From: Bacteroidales bacterium UBA5072
GTDB lineage: Bacteria > Bacteroidota > Bacteroidia > Bacteroidales > UBA10428
Length of the DNA: 6,621 nucleotides
NCBI GenBank assembly: GCA_002415855.1
Contig: DIAS01000098.1
Span: 1 to 6,621, forward strand
Direction of reading: 5' to 3'
In this document: one piece after another, positions 1 to 4,972 of the stretch
Layout of the letters: every line of letters begins with the position of its first letter
How positions within the stretch are numbered: position 1 is the stretch's first letter
The notes under the pieces: generated by a model
Databases searched by the model: none
What the model saw: only the letters and a program-made list of their open reading frames with translations
Told to the model about the DNA's origin: nothing
Program-made: the position numbers and the translations under genes

Positions 1-692
1 CCCAACTGCTTGATGGCAATTTGCGAAGCAGCCGGGCCAAGTGGTATTACCTGTTCGGTACCCTGCAATGTGTTTGCTGTTACGGATGGCGAGAATGTCT
101 GCACAACACCCTGTCCGGTCAGAAAAAAGCCCAGGACTATTGACATGGGTAACAAAATATACACAACACTTCGGGTAAGATCTACCCAAAAGTTGCCCAG
201 ATTTTCTGTTGTTTTTCGGGTCAAACCACGCATCAACGCCAGTACAACGGCAATCCCGGTGGCTGCACTTACGAAGTTCTGAACGGTTAAACCCAGCATT
301 TGTACCAGGTAACTCAAGGTGTTTTCTCCGGCAAACGACTGCCAGTTGGTATTGGTGGTAAAACTGACTGCCGTATTAAAGGCGAGATGCCAGGAAACAT
401 TCGGCAATTTCTCTGTATTTAGCGGTAAATATGCCTGAAACACCTGCAATAGAAATAGAAACAGGAAACCAAACAGGTTGAAAATGAGAATTGCGAACGT
501 GTAAGATTTCCAGTTCAACTCTTCTGTTCTATGAATGCCGCATGTTTTGTATACCAGGTTTTCCAGCCATCCAAAAACCGGCTTCATGATATGTTTTTCA
601 TCTGTGAAAATTTTTGACATATACCTGCCCAAAATTGGAGCTAGCACAACCAGCCCTACCAGAAAAAGGATCAATTGAATCGATTCATTCAT
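1..692 (-). CDS. kdpA: KdpA, potassium-translocating subunit of the Kdp ATPase (N-terminal 230 residues, truncated by window edge)
   Basis: KdpA is the K+-selective, channel-like inner-membrane subunit of the KdpFABC P-type ATPase, used for high-affinity potassium uptake. The reading frame opens with ATG at 692 (MNESIQLILFLVGLVVLAPI) and stays open to the window start; the family is about 560 residues, so roughly 40% is present. A first membrane helix covers residues 5-22. The first selectivity-filter loop, TTNTNWQ, is at 112-118, inside the family-typical NTAVSFTTNTNWQSFAGE. Further hydrophobic helices lie at about 64-86, 126-152 and 174-193. The frame ends in GPAASQIAIKQLG, the segment that in E. 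coli KdpA leads directly into the second filter loop (GTNGG). No Shine-Dalgarno sequence is visible, which is normal for Bacteroidota. It follows kdpF by 56 bp on the same strand, and kdpB and kdpC are expected beyond the left edge. Identification is near certain. Confidence 0.96.
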   Translation of the reverse strand, partial: MNESIQLILFLVGLVVLAPILGRYMSKIFTDEKHIMKPVFGWLENLVYKTCGIHRTEELNWKSYTFAILIFNLFGFLFLFLLQVFQAYLPLNTEKLPNVSWHLAFNTAVSFTTNTNWQSFAGENTLSYLVQMLGLTVQNFVSAATGIAVVLALMRGLTRKTTENLGNFWVDLTRSVVYILLPMSIVLGFFLTGQGVVQTFSPSVTANTLQGTEQVIPLGPAASQIAIKQL

Positions 693-748
693 GGTTTAGA
701 ATTAATGCTTTGTTAAATAAATATTACTGTGGTAAAAATGCAGGTCGA

Positions 749-913
749 TCAGAATTTTTCAGGACGTATTAAGGAGTATACCAAATATCCCAGGATCAGC
801 AAAGCGATAATTCCGCCGATAAGGTAACCTGAAGGACTGCTGGAAGCTGCAGTAACGGATGATACAGGTATTGCGGCAATTGACATGAAAGATAATGTAA
901 CTTTTTGATTCAT
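749..913 (-). CDS. kdpF: KdpF-like small subunit of the Kdp ATPase with extended N-terminus
   Basis: This is a 54-residue ORF from ATG at 913 to TGA at 749-751. Its C-terminal half, GYLIGGIIALLILGYLVYSL followed by IRPEKF, matches the KdpF pattern of one transmembrane helix ending in LGYLVYxLI...F. KdpF is a small membrane peptide that stabilises the KdpABC complex. E. coli KdpF is only about 29 residues. Here about 25 extra residues precede the helix (start MNQKVTLSFMSIAAIPVSSV, then TAASSSPS), resembling a cleavable signal peptide or an added first hydrophobic segment. An internal Met at codon 10 (position 886) would give a 45-residue product, so the start is uncertain. The gene lies 56 bp upstream of kdpA on the same strand, the usual kdpF-kdpA order. 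The identity rests on the C-terminal motif plus context. Confidence 0.85.
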   Translation of the reverse strand: MNQKVTLSFMSIAAIPVSSVTAASSSPSGYLIGGIIALLILGYLVYSLIRPEKF

Positions 914-991
914 AACTAGTATCTATTATTTTCACTGTAAAAATATCCCGGAGTCCGTAAAGAAAAAATAATGATAGTAAATGGTTCTGTT

Positions 992-1006
992 AAGATTTTA
1001 TAAAGA
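992..1006 (-). repeat. Copy 1 of an identical 15-bp box (candidate regulator site) upstream of kdpF
   Basis: The plus strand reads AAGATTTTATAAAGA, identical to 1269-1283. On the kdp-sense strand it is TCTTTATAAAATCTT, which contains TCTT twice at 11-bp spacing. Tandem half-sites about one helical turn apart are typical of OmpR/PhoB-family response regulators, to which KdpE belongs. This copy lies about 80 bp upstream of the kdpF start, between it and the possible leader ORF. The regulator assignment is inference. Confidence 0.45.
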
Positions 1007-1033
1007 GTTTAGCGCAATGCTGATTATATGTAC

Positions 1034-1192
1034 TTATTTCCTCTGTGGCGACGAAAGAAAAATCAGTTTGCCCAAAGACTTCAGTAAATACAGTAACGAA
1101 ATCCCGAAAAGACCTTGACCTGCCGTTATTATATTCAGAATATTGTTAAATGTCAAGGTTTTAATTTCCGAAATACAATAAATTGTATTCAT
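1034..1192 (-). CDS. Possible 52-residue leader ORF upstream of kdpF, function unknown
   Basis: An open frame runs from ATG at 1192 to TAA at 1034-1036, 120 bp upstream of kdpF on the same strand. The product begins MNTIYCISEIKTLTFNNILN and continues with a hydrophobic stretch (about residues 26-46, GQGLFGISLLYLLKSLGKLI) before a basic tail SSPQRK. I do not recognise a family. In its favour: the in-frame TGA eight codons upstream makes this ATG the only possible Met start, a TACATTTG promoter element lies about 23 bp before it, and the predicted product is amphipathic or membrane-inclined like other Kdp accessory peptides. Against it: a 52-codon frame in AT-rich DNA can occur by chance, its first codons are part of an inverted repeat, and no ribosome-binding site is visible. 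It may be untranslated leader. Confidence 0.25.
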   Translation of the reverse strand: MNTIYCISEIKTLTFNNILNIITAGQGLFGISLLYLLKSLGKLIFLSSPQRK

Positions 1193-1199
1193 GACATTT
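1148..1199. promoter_or_regulatory. Nested inverted repeats, possible operator or leader-RNA hairpin
   Basis: An inner palindrome AATACAAT-aa-ATTGTATT occupies 1172-1189 (8-bp arms, 2-bp spacer). It is enclosed by outer arms AAATGTCA (1148-1155) and TGACATTT (1192-1199), also 8 bp and perfect. A further 5-bp pair, ATTTC/GAAAT, sits at 1164-1174. The block lies just downstream of the putative kdp -7 element. The 18-bp inner palindrome has the form of a dimeric repressor operator; in RNA it would fold into a branched hairpin. No T-run follows, so it is unlikely to be a terminator. Confidence 0.4.
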
Positions 1200-1214
1200 T
1201 GATAAAAGCCTATT

Positions 1215-1222
1215 CAAATGTA
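1215..1222 (-). promoter_or_regulatory. Putative promoter -7 element for the kdp operon
   Basis: The minus strand reads TACATTTG here, a full match to the Bacteroidota -7 consensus TAnnTTTG. A TTG lies 24 bp upstream (around 1247-1249), a little farther than the usual 19-21 bp, so the -33 part is poor. Transcription would start near 1208 and read through the possible leader ORF into kdpF and kdpA. No other perfect -7 match was found between this site and kdpF. Confidence 0.35.
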
Positions 1223-1268
1223 TAACCGGTTTCATTAGTGAAAAATCAATTTATACTGCCTGGATGCA

Positions 1269-1283
1269 AAGATTTTATAAAGA
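1269..1283 (-). repeat. Copy 2 of the identical 15-bp box, upstream of the putative kdp promoter
   Basis: Exact second copy of AAGATTTTATAAAGA, in the same orientation as the copy at 992-1006. It ends 46 bp upstream (kdp sense) of the TACATTTG element, a position suited to a transcriptional activator. It could instead serve the divergent gene that starts at 1430. That the sequence is duplicated is certain; its role is inferred. Confidence 0.45.
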
Positions 1284-1429
1284 TTGAATTGTATAATAGT
1301 GCATATCCTGTTGGATACCTTCAAAGTTTTCAGAAGGTAAAAACTATCCTTTTTTATCGCATTTATATCGCTTCAGGATCGTTATTTATGTGTTAATTTG
1401 CTCATTATAGAATAATAAATTATTGATTT

Positions 1430-2080
1430 ATGAAGAAGATTGTATTGATCGGGGCAAGCGGCTTTGTCGGTTCTGCTATCTTAAAAGAAGCACTGGAGTG
1501 CGGTTACCAGGTTACGGCAGTTGTGCGTAATCCTGAAAAGATAACAATACAACACCAGCATCTGGACATTATCCAAGGTGATGTATCTAGCATGGAAACT
1601 GTTGTGAAAGTATGTACAGGAGCAGATGTGGTGGTGAGTGCCTACAATCCGGGATGGGGCAATCCCATGATATATGAGGATACCCTGAGGATTTATCCGA
1701 TTATCCTGGAAGGAGTGAAGAGATCAGGCACAAAGAGGTTTCTGATCGTGGGTGGTGCTGGTACACTCTTTGTATCACCGGGACTGCGTCTGATGGATGC
1801 AGGGGTTTTGCCGGAAGCCTATATGCCGGGTATAAGGTCCCTTGCTACTTTTTTTCTGGATATTTTATCAAAAGAGAAGGAACTTGACTGGGTCTTTTTC
1901 TCCCCTGCAGGAAACATAGCACCAGGAAGACGTACAGGAACATTCCGCCTGGGTAAAGATGACCTTATTGTTGATGACAGGGGGGAAAGTCACATCTCGG
2001 TTGAGGATTACGCCATGGCAATGATTGACGAAATTGAACGTCCAGCACATCACAGGGAACGGTTTACGATTGGGTATTGA
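1430..2080 (+). CDS. NAD(P)-binding atypical SDR family protein (NmrA/YwnB-like NADH-flavin reductase type)
   Basis: A 216-residue single-domain Rossmann protein, complete for this family. The N-terminus MKKIVLIGASGFVGSAILKE carries the dinucleotide-binding GxxGxxG motif (Gly8, Gly11, Gly14) of atypical or extended SDRs, followed by VVRNPEKI at 31-38, where an Arg after strand 2 usually favours NADP(H). D51 in QGDVSS follows strand 3, and ADVVVSAYNP (65-74) is the conserved strand-4 turn. RFLIVGGAGTL (103-113) and DWVFFSPAGNIAPGRRTG (153-170) are typical of the COG2910 group, and HISVEDYAMAMIDEIE (188-203) is the family's C-terminal helix. It lacks the YxxxK catalytic pair of classical SDRs. 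The protein is presumably cytosolic, as no signal peptide is seen. Family members are annotated as NAD(P)H-binding reductases or stress and redox sensors, and the exact substrate cannot be read here. It appears monocistronic and converges with the next gene. Confidence 0.88.
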   Translation: MKKIVLIGASGFVGSAILKEALECGYQVTAVVRNPEKITIQHQHLDIIQGDVSSMETVVKVCTGADVVVSAYNPGWGNPMIYEDTLRIYPIILEGVKRSGTKRFLIVGGAGTLFVSPGLRLMDAGVLPEAYMPGIRSLATFFLDILSKEKELDWVFFSPAGNIAPGRRTGTFRLGKDDLIVDDRGESHISVEDYAMAMIDEIERPAHHRERFTIGY

Positions 2081-2130
2081 AAACTCACGGATCTTTCCCA
2101 AAAGGATCAACCCAGCCGTAACATAAAAGG

Positions 2131-2198
2131 AATGGCTTAAAGTGCCATGTATTCACACACCATAAGCCATTTCTGCAAGCAGTAGAAAAGGCCTGCTT
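2131..2198. terminator. Hairpins between convergent genes, weak terminator candidates
   Basis: Two stems lie in the 127-bp gap between convergent genes. AATGGCTTA (2131-2139) pairs with TAAGCCATT (2163-2171), giving a 9-bp stem with a 23-nt loop. On the minus strand this stem is followed by CCTTTTATG, a short T-run. A second stem, AAGCAG (2177-2182) with CTGCTT (2193-2198), has no T-run. The position favours termination of one or both genes, but neither hairpin is a textbook intrinsic terminator. Confidence 0.4.
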
Positions 2199-2207
2199 AT
2201 AAAAAGC

Positions 2208-3416
2208 TTAAACCCGGATGAAATCCAGGGGAACATCCCTGAGTCTTGCGATATCTGAAATCTTTGATTTTATGTCAAATCCCGAGATACAATTAACTTT
2301 GCATGTATCGCACTGATCACATGGATTTCCTGAGATACCGGAGTCGGCCAGGGTATACCAGGCCTGCTCGGTGTTTTTGTAGCCATAGGCATACATGTAG
2401 CTGCGCATTAAGGTTGGTATGTCAAGCTGATGTGGACATTGCGGAATGCATTGTTTGCACTGCTGACAATACAGTCCGGTACCTGAACCAACTGCAGCCA
2501 GATTCAGGTCTTTCAACTCCTGTTCAGACATTTTAAGATTCTGGATCATGGTCAGGTTTTTCTGCAATTCCTCAACTGAGGACATACCGGAAACTATGCT
2601 GGTTATGTTTTCATTCTGAAGGACCCATTTAAGGGCGGCATTGGTGTTGAGTGGCGGCCCAGATTTGTCCCTGGATGCTCCTGCAGTGGTTTTCATGGCA
2701 ACTACGCCCATTCCGGCTTTCACTGCATTAGCAACAGCCTGATCAAGCATGTCCTTGTTCTGAGTTTTGTAGTTATAGGAAATCATGGCCATGTCGTAAA
2801 TACCAGCAGCAACCGCTGCATTTAAGGCTTCAACAGTGTCACTGTGTGAAGCAATACCGACAAATCTCACCTTACCTTGTTTCTTCAATTGCTCCATTGT
2901 CTTTAGAATCCCCTCATGCTGCACCGTTTCTTTTTTCCCTGCATATGGAAAAAGCAAAATATCGATATGATCAAGGCCAAATCTTTTCAGGCTGTCCTCA
3001 GCCTTCTTGATGTAGCCATCAACAGTGAATTCACCTGTAAGTGTGCCGGAACGCCTGTCTAATCCGTCAGGTGAGGCAGCTGTGCCGACTAAAAAAGAAT
3101 CGCGCGGTATTCCTTTCAGACCTTCGCCCACCAGTATTTCATTATTTCCTTCGCCGTAATAATTGGCAGAAAAGAATAATCTTATACCCGCATCATAGGC
3201 TGCTTTCACAAAATTGGGATTTGTGGTTCCGCTCGTCCCCATGCTTATCAGCGGCGTTTTAATGCCTGTTTTGCCCAACGACCGCTCCGGTAATTTCTGG
3301 GCGAATTGAATAGCAGATTCACCGGCGTATGCGTTGATCGTACCCGGTAGCAAAGCCGCTCCCGAAACACCAATTATACTCCTTTTAAGGAATTCTCTCC
3401 GGTTGTTTGTATTCAT
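2208..3416 (-). CDS. Tat-exported aldo/keto reductase-fold protein with two C-terminal 4Fe-4S motifs
   Basis: A 402-residue protein. The N-terminus has a twin-arginine signal (R6-R7 in NNRREFLKRS, hydrophobic 14-25, likely cleavage after AYA at 29-31), so it is predicted to be folded with cofactor and exported. Residues about 45-310 form an aldo/keto reductase barrel: LGKTGIKTPLISMGTSG (47-63), AAYDAGIRLFFSANYYGEG (72-90), RFGLDHIDILLF (145-156), VRFVGIASHS (183-192), and the cofactor-loop-like SIVSGMSSVEELQKNL (273-288). The C-terminus holds two CxxCxxCxxxC clusters: Cys317/320/323/327 (followed by Pro) and Cys366/369/372/376. This layout fits the COG1453-type oxidoreductases. Aligning the usual Asp-Tyr-Lys-His tetrad gives Phe82, Tyr87, Ala113 and Pro157, so only Tyr remains. 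Ordinary carbonyl reduction is therefore doubtful, and an Fe-S electron-transfer or structural role is possible. It diverges from the secreted isomerase gene, suggesting shared regulation. Confidence 0.9.
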   Translation of the reverse strand: MNTNNRREFLKRSIIGVSGAALLPGTINAYAGESAIQFAQKLPERSLGKTGIKTPLISMGTSGTTNPNFVKAAYDAGIRLFFSANYYGEGNNEILVGEGLKGIPRDSFLVGTAASPDGLDRRSGTLTGEFTVDGYIKKAEDSLKRFGLDHIDILLFPYAGKKETVQHEGILKTMEQLKKQGKVRFVGIASHSDTVEALNAAVAAGIYDMAMISYNYKTQNKDMLDQAVANAVKAGMGVVAMKTTAGASRDKSGPPLNTNAALKWVLQNENITSIVSGMSSVEELQKNLTMIQNLKMSEQELKDLNLAAVGSGTGLYCQQCKQCIPQCPHQLDIPTLMRSYMYAYGYKNTEQAWYTLADSGISGNPCDQCDTCKVNCISGFDIKSKISDIARLRDVPLDFIRV

Positions 3417-3471
3417 AACTTGTTGATTTAATTTATGGAAAATCTAAATTTAAGCATTTTAGCAAAAACAT

Positions 3472-3479
3472 GAAAGGTA
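3472..3479 (-). promoter_or_regulatory. Possible -7 element for the aldo/keto reductase-like gene
   Basis: The minus strand reads TACCTTTC, matching seven of eight positions of TAnnTTTG, 55 bp before the start codon. The -33 region is unconvincing: the nearest TTG is 25 bp upstream. An alternative, TAAATTTA at 3445-3452, lies closer to the start. Only one promoter is needed; the choice between them is open. Confidence 0.25.
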
Positions 3480-3570
3480 TTACCATCCCTTTTAATTCCT
3501 TTACCAAAAAAATATAAAAACAACTATATGCATATTCCTCTGCTCAATGTGGACAAAATATATAAAATAA

Positions 3571-3578
3571 TACCTTTG
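3571..3578 (+). promoter_or_regulatory. Putative promoter -7 element for the secreted isomerase-like gene
   Basis: TACCTTTG is an exact match to the Bacteroidota -7 consensus TAnnTTTG, 81 bp before the ATG at 3660. The -33 region holds only TGTGG at 3549-3553, not a clear TTG. Transcription would start near 3585, leaving a leader of about 75 nt. Confidence 0.5.
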
Positions 3579-3659
3579 CAAATAGTTTGATTGTCATGTG
3601 AAATGACTGTAAAAATGATGTATTTACGAAACTAAACTGGTCTTAAATTGAAAAGTATT

Positions 3660-4691
3660 ATGAAAAACTATTTATGTGTCTTTGCGGTTCTGGCGCTGTT
3701 TGTATCTTCTTCGGCTCTTTCAGGAGAACCCGGCCAAAAGAAACACCTTGGAATTGCTACCTATTCCGTAAAAGGCCTCGAATCCGATATCGAAGGTGCT
3801 TTCAAAGCTCTTGCTGATGACGGTTATGTTGTAATGGAGATTTCAAATTACGATCCCGGCACAGGAACCGTTGCCGGTTACAAACCTGCTGATTATGCTG
3901 CATTGGCAGAGAAATATGGGCTGGATATTTTATCAAGCCATACACGTGCCAAATTTGATGTCAAAGATGTGGAAGGAACTTTGACCGCATGGGGAAAGAC
4001 ATTTGATGACCATAAAATGATGGGATGCAAATACGTTGTTTTTCCAATGAATATGTGGGCAGGAACAGCAGAGGGAGTTAAGGCGGAGTGCGAGCTGATG
4101 AACCAGATCGGTGCAGAAGCAAACAAAAGAGGAATTAAATTCGGTTACCACAACCACCATATCGAATTCGTGACAATACCCAATACTGACCAATTGTATG
4201 AGGATTTCCTTATAGCCAATACAGACCCTGACAAAGTATTCTTTCAAATGGATGTGTACTGGATTACGGTGGGTGGCCAGGATCCCGTTGCTTATTTGAA
4301 GAAGTATCCGAATCGTTTCAAAGTTTTGCATATCAAAGATGATTATGTGGTTGGTGCAAGCGGAAAGATCGATTACAAAGCTATTTTTAACCAGTTCTAT
4401 AAAAATGGCAACGAGGATTGGTTTGTCGAGATGGAGGCTAAAATGACGGAGGAGCAAAGGGCACAAATGATGGTGATGATGGACCAGATGAAGAAGATTC
4501 AGTCCCAGGGCGGTAATATGAATGACCTGATGGCGGAGATGGCAAAAAATCAGCCCAAGAGCAACCAGGGTGCTCCTCCTCCCGGTTTCGGTCCGCAGGA
4601 TCCAAAATTACAGGCTGAACAGCTCAAAACATCCCTCGAAGGAATCAAACAAAGTGCTGAATATCTGATGAAATCAGGTTTCGTAAAATAA
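3660..4691 (+). CDS. Secreted sugar phosphate isomerase/epimerase-like TIM-barrel protein with a Met/Gln-rich insert
   Basis: A 343-residue protein from ATG at 3660. An in-frame TTG at 3648 would add four residues, but the ATG puts the Sec signal peptide (MKNYLCVFAVLALFVSSSAL, cleavage near 21-22) directly at the N-terminus, so I prefer it. The mature part is a xylose-isomerase-like (AP endonuclease family 2) barrel: LGIATYSVKG (30-39), VVMEISNY with Glu60, LSSHTRA with His94, FGYHNHHIEF (161-170) with His164/166/167 and Glu169, FQMDVYW with Asp198, VLHIKDDYVVGASGKIDYKA (222-241) with His224, and WFVEMEA with Glu257. These are the usual divalent-metal and acid/base positions, so the enzyme looks active. 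The family isomerises, epimerises or dehydrates sugars; exported Bacteroidota members occur with keto-sugar enzymes. Residues about 262-320 are an unusual Met-rich coiled-coil-like, then Pro/Gly/Gln-rich insert (QGAPPPGFGPQDP) placed before the last family helix LEGIKQSAEYLMKSGFVK. Substrate unknown. Confidence 0.88.
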   Translation: MKNYLCVFAVLALFVSSSALSGEPGQKKHLGIATYSVKGLESDIEGAFKALADDGYVVMEISNYDPGTGTVAGYKPADYAALAEKYGLDILSSHTRAKFDVKDVEGTLTAWGKTFDDHKMMGCKYVVFPMNMWAGTAEGVKAECELMNQIGAEANKRGIKFGYHNHHIEFVTIPNTDQLYEDFLIANTDPDKVFFQMDVYWITVGGQDPVAYLKKYPNRFKVLHIKDDYVVGASGKIDYKAIFNQFYKNGNEDWFVEMEAKMTEEQRAQMMVMMDQMKKIQSQGGNMNDLMAEMAKNQPKSNQGAPPPGFGPQDPKLQAEQLKTSLEGIKQSAEYLMKSGFVK

Positions 4692-4747
4692 TAAGAAGCA
4701 AAAGAATTCCTTGCTCTGGACTTATCATTAGCCCGGGAAGAGAGGTT

Positions 4748-4889
4748 GTATCAAAGGCCTGTACATTGCGGTCCTTGTCATGTTGAGCAAAGCGAAATAT
4801 CCGTATTACATCAATAAAGATATCTCCCTGCGGTCGTGAACACCGTTCTTCGTTTCACGCAGAATGACAGTAAAACAGGCTTTTGATAC
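4748..4889. repeat. 142-bp MITE-like palindromic element between convergent genes
   Basis: Terminal arms GTATCAAAGGCCTGT (4748-4762) and ACAGGCTTTTGATAC (4875-4889) are inverted repeats matching at 14 of 15 positions. Inside them a second pair starts TGTCATGTTGAGCAAAGCGA (from 4776) and ends CGCAGAATGACA (to 4869). The inner arms resemble the TGTCATTCTGAGCGAAGCGA-type sequence that I recall as widely dispersed in Bacteroidota genomes. The element contains no ORF. It lies in the 281-bp gap between two convergent 3' ends, which is otherwise empty, and a transcript from either side would fold into a long hairpin. Whether it is mobile, and copy number, cannot be judged from one copy. Confidence 0.65.
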
Positions 4890-4972
4890 TGCCGCGCGTT
4901 CAACCGGAAGAGAAACTGACAGGACGATTTTGTTGCAGTTTTGTCTGCCCGGTTCATGCTGTGCACTAAATG

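Larger units (their letters stand above)
914..1429. other. 516-bp divergent intergenic region between kdpF and the SDR gene
   Basis: This AT-rich spacer separates the leftward kdp genes from the rightward gene at 1430. It contains the possible leader ORF, the TACATTTG element, the nested inverted repeats and the two 15-bp boxes listed separately. A short inverted repeat TATCC-tgtt-GGATA lies at 1304-1317. For the rightward gene the best -7 candidate is TTAATTTG at 1393-1400 (one mismatch to TAnnTTTG) with no clear -33 partner. I see no RNA gene here. Confidence 0.6.

Noticed and set aside
10..282. Plus-strand 90-residue ORF at the left edge
   Set aside because: It lies antisense to kdpA, whose minus-strand frame gives an unmistakable family sequence; the plus-strand product is low-quality shadow translation.
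1028..1087. Plus-strand 19-codon ORF (MYLFPLWRRKKNQFAQRLQ)
   Set aside because: Too short, with no ribosome-binding site or context, and it overlaps the opposite-strand leader ORF.
1330..1358. AAGG...CCTTTTTT hairpin resembling a terminator before the SDR gene
   Set aside because: Only about four base pairs can form, and there is no rightward transcription unit upstream that would end here.
914..1429. CRISPR array or riboswitch in the long intergenic region
   Set aside because: Only two copies of a 15-bp box occur, far apart and without regular spacers, and no known riboswitch core is recognisable.
3648..3659. TTG start for the isomerase gene
   Set aside because: It adds only four residues before a signal peptide that begins naturally at the ATG at 3660, and no ribosome-binding site favours the TTG.
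3933..4466. Minus-strand 177-residue ORF inside the isomerase gene
   Set aside because: It is fully antisense to a well-supported barrel protein with all metal-ligand motifs; the long open frame is a codon-usage shadow.
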